Part shown: in pieces, positions 32,247 to 40,997 of the stretch
How positions within the stretch are numbered: position 1 is the stretch's first letter
How the letters are laid out: each line of letters opens with the position of its first letter
Notes under the pieces: model-generated
The model's database searches: none
Told to the model about the DNA's origin: nothing
Seen by the model: the letters and a program-made list of their open reading frames with translations, nothing else
Program-made: the position numbers and the translations under genes
Source of the DNA: Ramlibacter pinisoli
GTDB taxonomy: Bacteria; Pseudomonadota; Gammaproteobacteria; Burkholderiales; Burkholderiaceae_C
Length of the DNA: 64,000 nucleotides
Direction of reading: 5' to 3'
Assembly: GCF_009758015.1 (NCBI RefSeq)
Contig: NZ_WSEL01000003.1
Span: forward strand, 1,922,001-1,986,000

Positions 32247-32295
32247 CAGGCCGGCCTGGAGTCGAGTGCCGCCGCTGCGCCACAATCGAGGCGTG

Positions 32296-33387
32296 ATGGA
32301 AGTGCGCGAACCCCGGCCAGCCGCGACAGTCGTCGTCGTCCGTGATGCCCAGTTGCCCCGTGCCGGCATCGAGGTGCTGTTGCTGCGGCGCGCCGAGAGC
32401 ACCGACCAGAACGGCGGCGCCTGGGTCTTCCCGGGCGGGCTGCTGGATCCGGGCGACCGCGAGCCGGCACCGCATGCGTCGGCGCTGACCGACGGCGACG
32501 CCAGCGCCCGCCTGCGCCTCGAGCAGGGTGGACTGGCCTACTACCTGGCGGCGATCCGCGAGTGCTTCGAGGAAGCCGGCATCCTGTTCGCCGTCAACGC
32601 CGCCGGCCAGGACGCGTCGCTGGAGGCCGAGTCCGGATGGCCGGCCGCCAGCTGGCGCCATGACCTGAAGCAGGGCAAGACCAGCCTGTCCGACCTGTGC
32701 CGCCAGTTCTCGCTGCGGCTGGTGCCCGAGCGCCTGCACTACATCGCCCACTGGGTCACGCCCCTGGGCCGGCCCAAGCGCTTCGACACCCGCTTCTTCG
32801 TCACCCGCGCGCCGGGCGACCAGGCGGCCGCCCACGACACCATCGAGACGGTCGACCATGTCTGGATCACCCCGGCGGAGGCGCTGTTGCCGTCGAACCA
32901 GCGCCGCCTGATGGTTCCCACCCGCGCCGTGCTCGAGACCATCGGGCAGTTCGGCGACTGCGCCGCGCTCGAGCGCTGGGCCGGCGCGGTGCGCGAGGTT
33001 CCCGTCACGCAACCCCGGCTGGCGCTGGCCGCCACCGGGCTGGAGTCGATCCGCCCCGACCATCCCGCCTACGAGGAGGTCGGCAAGCTCGACCCGCAGG
33101 GGCGCTGCGACGCCTGGTGCGAACTGCGGCCGGACACCCCGGTGCGCATCAGCGAGCAGGTCGAGCGGAGCGTGGGCGCCGACGGGCGCAATGTGTACCG
33201 CCTCGGCAGCGATGCGTCCGGCTGGGAAGAACTGCCGCCCGCGGCCATCCGTTGGGTGGCCGACGACCGGGTCCTGATCGCGGCCGATGCCGCCGCCGTG
33301 CCGCCCGAGCTGCGCGGCCAGGCCGGCTGGCTCGCCCCGTCGCACGGTTTCCTGCAGCGGCTCGACCAGCCGCCGGGCGGACGCTGA
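32296..33387 (+). CDS. NUDIX hydrolase, NUDT19-like
   Basis: A 363-residue protein. The Nudix box is split by an insertion of about 30 residues: GGAWVFPGGLLDPGD, then AAIRECFEEAGILFAVN, the arrangement seen in NUDT19-like CoA diphosphatases. Catalytic Glu residues are in RECFEEAGI. The C-terminal 120 residues have no clear match. ATG at 32296 (or GTG 32293) is chosen over a GTG inside the upstream gene. A link to acyl-CoA turnover in the neighbouring island is possible but unproven. Confidence 0.85.
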   Translation: MEVREPRPAATVVVVRDAQLPRAGIEVLLLRRAESTDQNGGAWVFPGGLLDPGDREPAPHASALTDGDASARLRLEQGGLAYYLAAIRECFEEAGILFAVNAAGQDASLEAESGWPAASWRHDLKQGKTSLSDLCRQFSLRLVPERLHYIAHWVTPLGRPKRFDTRFFVTRAPGDQAAAHDTIETVDHVWITPAEALLPSNQRRLMVPTRAVLETIGQFGDCAALERWAGAVREVPVTQPRLALAATGLESIRPDHPAYEEVGKLDPQGRCDAWCELRPDTPVRISEQVERSVGADGRNVYRLGSDASGWEELPPAAIRWVADDRVLIAADAAAVPPELRGQAGWLAPSHGFLQRLDQPPGGR

Positions 33388-33394
33388 CGTCCGC
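33377..33394 (+). terminator. hairpin at the NUDIX gene stop
   Basis: A perfect 7-bp stem with a 4-nt loop (GCGGACG-CTGA-CGTCCGC) covers the stop codon. No U-run follows, so it is at best a weak or Rho-assisted terminator. Confidence 0.35.
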
Positions 33395-33537
33395 GCCCCG
33401 GCGCGCCTCCCGCTGCCGCAGCGCCGCCGCCGAGCTGCTGACGACACCCTGACGGCGCCGCCGCGGACGTGAACCGGGGCACCCCGATCCGACTCCCATC
33501 CGTATCATCGCGGCGCTTGCCGCCGTGCCTCCGACCC

Positions 33538-33909
33538 GTGTCCGCCACCCTCGCCCCTCCTCCTGACCACGCCGCCACCGGTGGCGCGGTCGGCTGGCTG
33601 CTCGCGCTGGTGGCAGCCTGCGTCTGCGCCCTCGTGCTCGCCTTCGCGCCGCCGGCGCAGGAGCTGCAGGCGCAGGACATCGACCTCGACACCATGGTCC
33701 TGGTGGCCGCCGACGACGCCGGCGATGACGACGTCCGCAGCCTGTCCGTCGAGCCGCCCTGCGACGCCGACGCCAGCGACCACAAGGCCCTGCCGGGGCT
33801 GACGCTCCCTTCCATCTTGGCCTCGCACACCCTGGCGCCCACCGCCATCGCCGGCCGGCCGCAGCGCAGCGAGCCGCCGCCGCAGCGGCCCCCGCGCGCG
33901 CTCGCCTGA
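33538..33909 (+). CDS. uncharacterised small membrane protein upstream of efflux operon
   Basis: A 123-residue frame from GTG 33538. One hydrophobic segment (about 18-38, GWLLALVAACVCALVLAFAP) is followed by an Asp-rich stretch (VAADDAGDDD) and one CDADASDH motif, then a Pro-rich tail. I recognise no family. Its place 80 bp before the RND operon recalls the small CzcI-type proteins of metal-resistance operons, and the Asp/His/Cys content could bind metal; both are inference. The start is uncertain. Confidence 0.5.
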   Translation: MSATLAPPPDHAATGGAVGWLLALVAACVCALVLAFAPPAQELQAQDIDLDTMVLVAADDAGDDDVRSLSVEPPCDADASDHKALPGLTLPSILASHTLAPTAIAGRPQRSEPPPQRPPRALA

Positions 33910-33989
33910 GCGCCGCCGCGGCACGGCCGCGGCACCCCGTCCCTGTCCGATCCCTTGCCGACCGCGGGCCCGTGCCCGCGGCATCGACC

Positions 33990-35312
33990 ATGCCCGTCCA
34001 CTTTCCACGATTGACCCTCGTCGTGGCTGCCTGCGCCTTGTCGGCCGCGGTGGCCGCGCGGGCGGAGGCCCCGGCCGCCGCCCCCCCACCCCCGCCCGAT
34101 CCGGGCGCGACCCAGGAGACCGTCCTGGGCATCGCCGACCTGGTGCAGGCCGCCCTGCGCTACAACCCCGCGCTGCGCGCCGCCCTGCGCAGCCGCGAGG
34201 CCGCCGCCGGCGCCGTCGACGCAGCCGCCGCCTACGCCAACCCGCGCCTGGAGGCGCTCAGCGGCAGCAACCGCGCGCGCCTGCCCGGCGTCACCGGCGG
34301 CGCCGTCACCGGCTGGGGCGTCTCGCAGCTGATCGAGAACCCGGCCGTGCGCGAGGCCCGCATCGCCGGGGCCCGCCACGGCCAGACCGGCACCGACTGG
34401 CAGGCCGGCATCACCGCCAACGAGCTGGTCGCGCAGGTGCGGCTGAAGGCCTTCGAGTACCTGCTGCGCCGCGAGGAGGCGGCCGCGGCGGCCGACGCCG
34501 CCGCCCTGCTCGAGGAGATCCGCAGCCGCGTGCAGGTGCGGGTGGACAGCGGCGAGGCGCCGCGCTACGAGGCGATCAAGGCCGCCGCCGAGGTGGCGAA
34601 CGCGCGCCAGCAGCAGGCCGCGGCGCGCTTGCGGGTCGAGCAGGCCGGGCTGGCGCTGGAGCGGCTGGCGGCCGGCCGGCTGCCGCCGCGCTGGCGGCTG
34701 GCGGCGACGCTGGGCGACGCCGCCGACCTGCCGCCGCTGGCCACCCTGCAGCGCGAGGCGCTGGAGCACAACCCCGAGCTGCAGTTCCTGCGCAGCGAGG
34801 TGCGGCGGCGCGAGGCCCGGCTCGACGAATCGCGTGCCAGCCGCCTGCCCGGGGTGGAGCTGCGCTACGGCCAGGTGCGCGATCCCGAGGTGCGCCAGGC
34901 CGTGCTGACCGCCACGGTGCAGGTGCCGCTGTTCGACCGCCGCAGCGGCCCCATCGCCGAGGCGGGCGCCGAACTGGAGCGCTCGCGCACGCTGCTGGAC
35001 GGCCGGCAGGTCGAACTGGACCGGCAACTGCAGTCGGCCGCACAGGCGCTGGAAGTCGCGCGGCTGCGGGCCGACGCCCTGGCCACCGGCGCCCTGCCCG
35101 GCGCCGAGGCCGCCCTGCGGGTGGCCCAGGCCGCCTACCGCTTCGGCGAGCGCGGCATCCTGGACGTGCTGGATGCGCAGCGCCTGCTGCGCAGCATCCG
35201 CGCCGACCTGATCGACGCCCGCTTCCAGGTGCAGGCCGCCGCCATCGAACTCGAACAGCTGGCCGGCCGCTACGCCGTGCCCGAGTCCACCCTCTCCCGC
35301 CCCATCCCGTGA
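33990..35312 (+). CDS. CzcC-type outer-membrane efflux protein
   Basis: A 440-residue TolC-fold protein. A signal peptide (LTLVVAACALSAAVAARA) is followed by two outer-membrane efflux repeats, with long alpha-helical heptad regions (residues 150-215, 300-400) and the closing motif YRFGERGILDVLDAQRLLRS. It forms the outer duct of a three-part metal exporter with the two genes that follow. ATG at 33990 is preferred over GTG 33972. Confidence 0.92.
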   Translation: MPVHFPRLTLVVAACALSAAVAARAEAPAAAPPPPPDPGATQETVLGIADLVQAALRYNPALRAALRSREAAAGAVDAAAAYANPRLEALSGSNRARLPGVTGGAVTGWGVSQLIENPAVREARIAGARHGQTGTDWQAGITANELVAQVRLKAFEYLLRREEAAAAADAAALLEEIRSRVQVRVDSGEAPRYEAIKAAAEVANARQQQAAARLRVEQAGLALERLAAGRLPPRWRLAATLGDAADLPPLATLQREALEHNPELQFLRSEVRRREARLDESRASRLPGVELRYGQVRDPEVRQAVLTATVQVPLFDRRSGPIAEAGAELERSRTLLDGRQVELDRQLQSAAQALEVARLRADALATGALPGAEAALRVAQAAYRFGERGILDVLDAQRLLRSIRADLIDARFQVQAAAIELEQLAGRYAVPESTLSRPIP

Positions 35313-35323
35313 GCGAGCCCACC

Positions 35324-36523
35324 ATGCACTTTCCCACCCGTTTCCCGTCGGCGTTCCGCCCCACCGTGCTGCTGGCCCTCGCCACCCTGCTGCTGGCGGG
35401 CTGCGGCCGGCCCGCTTCGGATGCGAGCGCCGCCGCAACCACCGCCCCCGCGGCCCAGGCGCCCGCCGGCAAGGCGTCCGACCCGCTGGTGGTCGACATC
35501 CCGCCGGCGATGGCCCCGAACTTCAAGGTCGAGACCGCGGCCAGCCGCGAGATCGCGGTGGTGCAGGAGGTGGTCGGTCGCATCGACGCCAACGAGAAGC
35601 GCGTCGCCCGCATCGGCGCCGCCATGACCGGCCGCATCACCGAGGTGCTGGCCGAGGTGGGCGACACCGTGCGCGCCGGCCAGACGCTGGCGCGCATCGC
35701 CAGCCCCGAGCTCACCGCCGCGCAACTGGCGTTCCTGCGCGCCACCTCGGCGGCGCAGCTGGCCGAGCGCGCCGTCGACCGCGCCCGCCAGCTGATCCAG
35801 GCCGACGTGATCGGTTCGGCCGAGGTGCAGCGGCGCGAGGCCGAACTCGCGATCGCACGGGCCGAGTCGCGCGCCGCCGCCGACCAGCTGCGCCTGATGG
35901 GCGTGCCGGCCGACGCCATCGCCCACCTGGGCGAGCGCGGCGCCCTGGCCGAGGCGGCCGGCGTCACCGCCACCCTGGCCGGGGTGGTGACCGAGCGCAC
36001 CGTGAGCAAGGGCCAGGTGTCGCAGCCCGGCGACCCGCTGTTCACCGTCGCCGACCTGTCCACCGCCTGGGTGGTCGGGGCGCTGCCCGAGCGCACCGCG
36101 CGCGCCGTGGCCCTCGGCCAGCAGGTCGAGGTGGCGGTGCCGGCGCTGGGCGAGCGCAAGCTCGCCGGCAAGGTGGTGTTCATCAGCGACACCGTCTCGC
36201 CCGACACCCGCACCGTGACCATCCGCACCGAGGTGGACAACCGGGACCGGGCGCTCAAGCCGCAGATGCTGGCCACGCTGCGCATCGCCGGCCCGGCGAC
36301 GCGCCAGCTCACGGTGCCGGCCGGCGCCGTGGTGCGCGAGAACGACCGCGACCATGTCTTCCTGCGCACCGAGGGCCAGCGCTACCGGCTCACGCCGGTG
36401 GAGCTGGGGCCGGCCGTCGATGGCCAGCGCCCGGTGCTCCAGGGCCTGCAGGCCGGCGCGGCGGTGGTGGTCGAGGGGGCGTTCCACATGAACAACGAGC
36501 GCAAGCGCGCCGAGCTCGAATAG
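35324..36523 (+). CDS. CzcB-type periplasmic adaptor lipoprotein
   Basis: A 399-residue membrane-fusion protein. The N-terminus has a lipobox (TLLLAGCG), so Cys anchors it to a membrane. A barrel-sandwich/lipoyl half-motif (ITEVLAEVGDTVRAGQTLAR), a helical hairpin (about 120-190) and a beta-barrel (VFISDTVSPDTRTVTIRTEV) follow. An in-frame GTG at 35309 overlapping the previous stop is an alternative start. It lacks the long His-rich N-terminal region of classic CzcB. Confidence 0.92.
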   Translation: MHFPTRFPSAFRPTVLLALATLLLAGCGRPASDASAAATTAPAAQAPAGKASDPLVVDIPPAMAPNFKVETAASREIAVVQEVVGRIDANEKRVARIGAAMTGRITEVLAEVGDTVRAGQTLARIASPELTAAQLAFLRATSAAQLAERAVDRARQLIQADVIGSAEVQRREAELAIARAESRAAADQLRLMGVPADAIAHLGERGALAEAAGVTATLAGVVTERTVSKGQVSQPGDPLFTVADLSTAWVVGALPERTARAVALGQQVEVAVPALGERKLAGKVVFISDTVSPDTRTVTIRTEVDNRDRALKPQMLATLRIAGPATRQLTVPAGAVVRENDRDHVFLRTEGQRYRLTPVELGPAVDGQRPVLQGLQAGAAVVVEGAFHMNNERKRAELE

Positions 36524-36533
36524 GACCGGCCCG

Positions 36534-39500
36534 ATGCTGCAATCCCTGATCCGCGCCGCGCTCTCGCAGCGGCTGCTGGTGGTCGTGCTGGCGCTGCTGC
36601 TGTGCGCGTTCGGCGTGCGCGAGGCGACCCGGCTGTCGGTCGACGCCTTCCCCGACGTGACCAACGTGCAGGTGCAGGTGGCCACCGAGTTCGCGGGCCG
36701 CTCGCCCGAGGAGATCGAGCGCTTCGTCACCGTGCCGGTGGAGATCGCGATGACCGGCCTGCCCGGGCTGGTGGAGATGCGCTCGCTCAACAAGAGCGGC
36801 CTGTCCATCCTCACCCTGGTCTTCACCGACAAGACCGACGTCTACTTCGCCCGCCAGCTGGTGACCGAGCGGCTGATCGAGGTGGGCGCCCGACTGCCGG
36901 CCGGCGTGACGCCGGTGCTCGGGCCGGTGAGCACCGGCCTGGGCGAGGTCTACCAGTACACGCTGGACCACCCGGACGACGGCAAGCGCGCGCTCACGCC
37001 GGCGGAGCTGGCCGAGCGGCGCATCGTGCAGGACTGGGTGGTGCGGCCGCTGCTGCGCTCCATCCCCGGCGTGGCCGAGATCAACTCCCAGGGCGGCTAC
37101 GTGCGCCAATACCAGGTGCTGGCCGATCCGCAGCGGCTGCGCTACCACGGCATCGCGCTGGAGCAGCTGGTCGACGCGGTGGCGCGCAACAACGCCAACG
37201 CCGGCGGCGGCATCCTGCCGCAGGCCAGCGAGCAGTTCCTGATCCGCGGGGTGGGCCTGATCCGCGACCTCGACGACATCGCGACCATCGTGGTCAAGGA
37301 ATCCGGCGGCGTGCCGGTGTACCTGCGCGACGTGGCCGAGGTGCAGCTGGGCAGCGAGGTGCGCCAGGGCGCCATCGTCAAGGGCGGCTACACCGAGTCG
37401 GTCTCGGGCATCGTGCTGATGGCGCGCGCCGGCAACGCCAAGGAGATCGTCACCCGGGTGAAGGCGCGGGTGGACCAGATCAACGCCCAGGGCCTGCTGC
37501 CCGGCGGGCTGCAGATCGTGCCCTACTACGACCGCACCGAGCTGGTGGACGCTGCACTCTGGACCGTGGGCAAGGTGCTGGTGGAAGGCATCGCGCTGGT
37601 GGTGCTGGTGCTGTTCGTGTTCCTGGGCGACGTGCGCTCCAGCCTGATCGTGGTGGCCACGCTGCTGATCGCGCCGCTGGTCACCTTCATCGTCATGAAC
37701 CGCTACGGCATCTCGGCCAACCTGATGTCGCTGGGCGGGCTGGCGATCGCCATCGGCCTGATGGTCGACGCCACCGTGGTGGTGGTGGAGAACGTGCACC
37801 AGCGCCTGGGCCAGGCCGATCCCGGCGGCTCGCGGGTGCGCACCATCCTGGCGGCCACCAGCGAGGTGGCCACCCCCACCATCTTCGGCATCGCCATCAT
37901 CATCCTGGTGTTCCTGCCGCTCATGACGCTGCAGGGCATCGAGGGCAAGCTGTTCGCGCCGCTGGCGCTGACCATCGCCATCGCGCTGGCGGTCTCGCTG
38001 GTGGTGTCGCTGCTGCTGTCGCCGGTGCTGTGCTCGTTCCTGATGAAGGGCGGCGCCGACCACGACACGCCGGTGCTGGCCTTCCTCAAGCGCCGCTACG
38101 TCGGGCTGCTGGACGCGGCGCTGGCCCGGCGCGCCCGCACGCTGGGCCTGGCGGTGCTGCTGCTGCTGGTCTCGGTGGCGCTGGTGCCGTTCCTGGGCAA
38201 GTCGTTCATGCCGACCATGAAGGAAGGTGCGCTGACGCCGCAGATCAACCGCGTGCCCAGCATCTCGCTGGACGAGTCGCTGCGCATCGAGACCGCCGCG
38301 ATGAAGAGCATCGCCGAGGTGCCGGGCGTGCGCATGGTGGTGTCCAAGCTGGGCCGCGGCGAGTCGCCGGCCGACCCGGCCGGGCCCAACGAGTCCGACC
38401 CCATCGTGCTGCTGGACCCGGACAGCGACCGCACCCAGGACGAGATCGACGAGGACATTCGCCGGCGGCTGTCGACCATTCCCGGCGTGCAGATCGTGCT
38501 GTCGCAGCCGATCGCCGAGCGCGTCGACGAGATGGTGACCGGTGTGCGCTCGCAGCTGGCGGTGAAGGTGTTCGGCGACGACCTGGAGGGCCTGCGCCGG
38601 GTCTCGGAAGACGTGGCCCGCCTGCTGCGCGCCGTGCCCGGCTCGCGCGACATCCGCATCGAGCGGCTGTCGGGCCAGCAGTCGCTCACCATCGACATCG
38701 ACCGCAAGGCGATCGCCCGGCACGGCCTCAACGTGGCCGACGTGCACGCGCTGATCGAGACCGCCATCGGCGGCAAGGAGGTGTCGACGGTCTACGAGGG
38801 CGAGCGCCGCTTCGGCATCGCGGTGCGCTTCCCGGAGAGCGCGCGCAACTCGGTGGAGGCGATCGGCGCCATCACGCTGCGCGCGCCCGACGGCGCCCTG
38901 GTGCCGCTGGCCTCGGTGGCACGCATCGCGCTGCTGGACGGCCCCGCGCAGATCAGCCGCGAGGGCGGCAAGCGCCGGGTGGTGGTGGGCGCCAACGTGG
39001 AGGGACGCGACCTGGGCGGCTTCGTCGCCGAGGTGCAGGAGCGGCTGGCGCGCGAGGTGAAGCTGCCCGAGGGCTACTCGTTCGTGTTCGGCGGCCAGTT
39101 CGAGAACATGGAGCGCGCCATGGGGACGCTGGCCGTGATCGTGCCGCTGACCATCGCCGCCATCTTCTTCCTGCTGTTCATGCTGTTCCGCTCGCTCAAG
39201 CTGGCGTCGCTGATCATCCTGGTGCTGCCGTTCGCCTCCGTCGGCGGCCTGGTCGGCCTGTTCGTGACGCGCGAGTACCTCAGCGTGCCGGCCTCGGTGG
39301 GCTTCATCGCGCTGTGGGGCATCGCCGTGCTCAACGGCGTGGTGCTGGTCAGCTGCATCCGCCGGCTGCGCGAGGACGGGCTGGCGGTGGCCGAGGCGGT
39401 GCGCGAGGGCTGCATCCTGCGCTTCCGGCCCGTGATGATGACCGCCACCGTTGCGCTGCTGGGCCTGGTGCCCTTCCTGTTCGCCAGCGGTCCCGGCTCC

Positions 39501-39620
39501 GAGGTGCAGAAGCCGCTGGCCGTGGTGGTGATCGGCGGCCTGATCACCTCGACCCTGCTGACCCTGGTGGTGCTGCCCGCGCTGTACCGCTGGTTCGACG
39601 ACCGTCCGCAAGAAGCCTGA
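36534..39620 (+). CDS. heavy-metal RND efflux pump (CzcA/CusA family)
   Basis: A 1028-residue proton-driven inner-membrane pump. It has twelve helices in the 1+5+1+5 layout and two large periplasmic loops. Helix 4 reads GLAIAIGLMVDATVVVVEN, with Asp412 and the following Glu for proton relay. The DFG motif found in Zn/Co/Cd pumps (HME1) is absent; the motif is closer to CusA (IGAMVDAAIVMIEN). The paired CusA Met cluster could not be confirmed, so the metal is unassigned. It lies 10 bp after the adaptor gene and 14 bp before the PII-like gene. Confidence 0.95.
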   Translation: MLQSLIRAALSQRLLVVVLALLLCAFGVREATRLSVDAFPDVTNVQVQVATEFAGRSPEEIERFVTVPVEIAMTGLPGLVEMRSLNKSGLSILTLVFTDKTDVYFARQLVTERLIEVGARLPAGVTPVLGPVSTGLGEVYQYTLDHPDDGKRALTPAELAERRIVQDWVVRPLLRSIPGVAEINSQGGYVRQYQVLADPQRLRYHGIALEQLVDAVARNNANAGGGILPQASEQFLIRGVGLIRDLDDIATIVVKESGGVPVYLRDVAEVQLGSEVRQGAIVKGGYTESVSGIVLMARAGNAKEIVTRVKARVDQINAQGLLPGGLQIVPYYDRTELVDAALWTVGKVLVEGIALVVLVLFVFLGDVRSSLIVVATLLIAPLVTFIVMNRYGISANLMSLGGLAIAIGLMVDATVVVVENVHQRLGQADPGGSRVRTILAATSEVATPTIFGIAIIILVFLPLMTLQGIEGKLFAPLALTIAIALAVSLVVSLLLSPVLCSFLMKGGADHDTPVLAFLKRRYVGLLDAALARRARTLGLAVLLLLVSVALVPFLGKSFMPTMKEGALTPQINRVPSISLDESLRIETAAMKSIAEVPGVRMVVSKLGRGESPADPAGPNESDPIVLLDPDSDRTQDEIDEDIRRRLSTIPGVQIVLSQPIAERVDEMVTGVRSQLAVKVFGDDLEGLRRVSEDVARLLRAVPGSRDIRIERLSGQQSLTIDIDRKAIARHGLNVADVHALIETAIGGKEVSTVYEGERRFGIAVRFPESARNSVEAIGAITLRAPDGALVPLASVARIALLDGPAQISREGGKRRVVVGANVEGRDLGGFVAEVQERLAREVKLPEGYSFVFGGQFENMERAMGTLAVIVPLTIAAIFFLLFMLFRSLKLASLIILVLPFASVGGLVGLFVTREYLSVPASVGFIALWGIAVLNGVVLVSCIRRLREDGLAVAEAVREGCILRFRPVMMTATVALLGLVPFLFASGPGSEVQKPLAVVVIGGLITSTLLTLVVLPALYRWFDDRPQEA

Positions 39621-39634
39621 AGGAGACCCGGACC

Positions 39635-39979
39635 ATGAAGGAAATCCGCGCCATCGTGCGCCCGCACCGCCTCGACCGCCTGCGCGAGGCGCTGCGCGCC
39701 ATCCCCAACTTCCCCGGCGTGACGGTGTTCAGGGCCGAGGGCTTCACCGCGCCGGCCGCGATCGGCCATCGCACCGTGCGCCAGGAGCTGACCGACTTCT
39801 CGTCCAAGCTGATGGTCAGCGTGCTGGCCGACGACGCCATGGTCGAACCCATCCGGGCGGCCATCATCGCCAGCTGTGCCACCGGCCAGATCGGCGACGG
39901 CATCGTGTGGACGGTTGCCATCGACGACATCCACCGCATCCGCGACGGCAGCGTGATCGACGGCGCGCCCCCGGGCTAG
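39635..39979 (+). CDS. PII-like signalling protein (PII-NG type)
   Basis: A 114-residue GlnB-fold protein (MKEIRAIVRPHRLDRLREAL; GQIGDGIVWTVAIDDIHRIR). The T-loop Tyr that is uridylylated in GlnB is not seen (region GHRTVRQELTDF), so this is not a canonical nitrogen PII. A separate PII group encoded beside heavy-metal RND pumps, PII-NG, is described in the literature and fits this place exactly. It may tune the pump to a nucleotide or metal signal. AGGAG lies 9 nt before the ATG. Confidence 0.88.
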   Translation: MKEIRAIVRPHRLDRLREALRAIPNFPGVTVFRAEGFTAPAAIGHRTVRQELTDFSSKLMVSVLADDAMVEPIRAAIIASCATGQIGDGIVWTVAIDDIHRIRDGSVIDGAPPG

Positions 39980-40148
39980 GAGGCCGGCGACAGGCCGACC
40001 GGCGGCGCCGCAGGCCGAACGGCCGCGGCGTGAAAACAACTGAGCAGCAGTGAAATCGGCCACGGGCTTGATCCGGATCAGGCCGCCGCCGGATAGCGCG
40101 TTGCGCGTCGTGCCGCGTCCCTGTGTCATGGAGGCCAGGAGGTGCGAC

Positions 40149-40946
40149 ATGTCCTTGGAACGCAGCGACAGCCATCCGGCCACGCGGGATGCCAGGTCGG
40201 CGAGCGAATGGCGGTCCCGTGGCGACGAGGGCCGGCCTCAGCAGTTCGCGACCGCGCCCCACGTCTGGCCGGCGACCATGCGGGGCCAGCCCGGCGCGCC
40301 GGTGCGCGTGACCCTGGTCGACGCCGATCCGCATGCCCGCGGCGTCATCGCCCGCGAGCTGATGGACGATGCGCGCACCCTGGTGGCCGGGCAGGCCGGT
40401 TCGCTGCGCGACGGTCGCCGGCTGCTCCGGGAGGGCCCGTTCGACGTCCTGATGGTGGATGTCAGCCTGGGCGAGGGCGCCGGCTTCGAGCTGGTCTCGC
40501 AGGCCCGCAAGCTCGACCCGCAGGTCGAGGTGATCGCCCTGTCCCGCGCCTTGAGCGAGGAGGATGCCGCCAGGGCCTTCGACCTGGGCGCGGCCGGCTA
40601 CCTGTGGAAGCAGTGCTGGTTCATGAGCTACGTGGAGCCGGTGCTGCAGGTGGCCAATGGCGGCGCCGCGATCACGCCCGCCTTGTCGCGCCGGTTGCTG
40701 CTCAAGGCGCGCCGGCAACCCGACGTGCCCGCGCCGCCCGTGGCCAGCGTCTGCGGGACGCTCTCGGCCCGCGAGCACGAGGTGCTGCGAATGATCGCCA
40801 GCGGCCTGACGAGCAGCCAGATCGCCGAACACCTTGCCATCGGCTGCACGACGGTCAACTCGCACATCAAGAACCTGTACCTCAAGCTGCACGTGCGGTC
40901 GCGCGCGCAGGCGGTCAGCTGCGCGAACAGCCGTGGGCTGCTGTAG
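40149..40946 (+). CDS. orphan LuxR/NarL-type response regulator
   Basis: A 265-residue regulator. Receiver domain at 45-165: acidic residues in TLVDADPHARG, phospho-acceptor in VLMVDVSLGEG, Lys in GYLWKQCW. LuxR helix-turn-helix at 205-260 (LSAREHEVLRMIASGLTSSQ, then TTVNSHIKNLYLKLHVRSRA). The ATG at 40149 has a textbook AGGAGG 6 nt upstream and beats earlier in-frame starts. No kinase is nearby, and the 169-bp gap before it holds no clear gene. Confidence 0.9.
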   Translation: MSLERSDSHPATRDARSASEWRSRGDEGRPQQFATAPHVWPATMRGQPGAPVRVTLVDADPHARGVIARELMDDARTLVAGQAGSLRDGRRLLREGPFDVLMVDVSLGEGAGFELVSQARKLDPQVEVIALSRALSEEDAARAFDLGAAGYLWKQCWFMSYVEPVLQVANGGAAITPALSRRLLLKARRQPDVPAPPVASVCGTLSAREHEVLRMIASGLTSSQIAEHLAIGCTTVNSHIKNLYLKLHVRSRAQAVSCANSRGLL

Positions 40947-40997
40947 TGCCGACTCGCGCGGCGCTCGCGTGGGGGATCGCGCAGGGCAGGACTCCCC

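Noticed and set aside
36390..39611. Antisense open frame of 1073 codons opposite the RND pump gene
   Set aside because: It mirrors the codon structure of the pump gene in high-G+C DNA, is rich in His/Gln/Arg repeats and matches no family; the sense frame is a clear RND protein.
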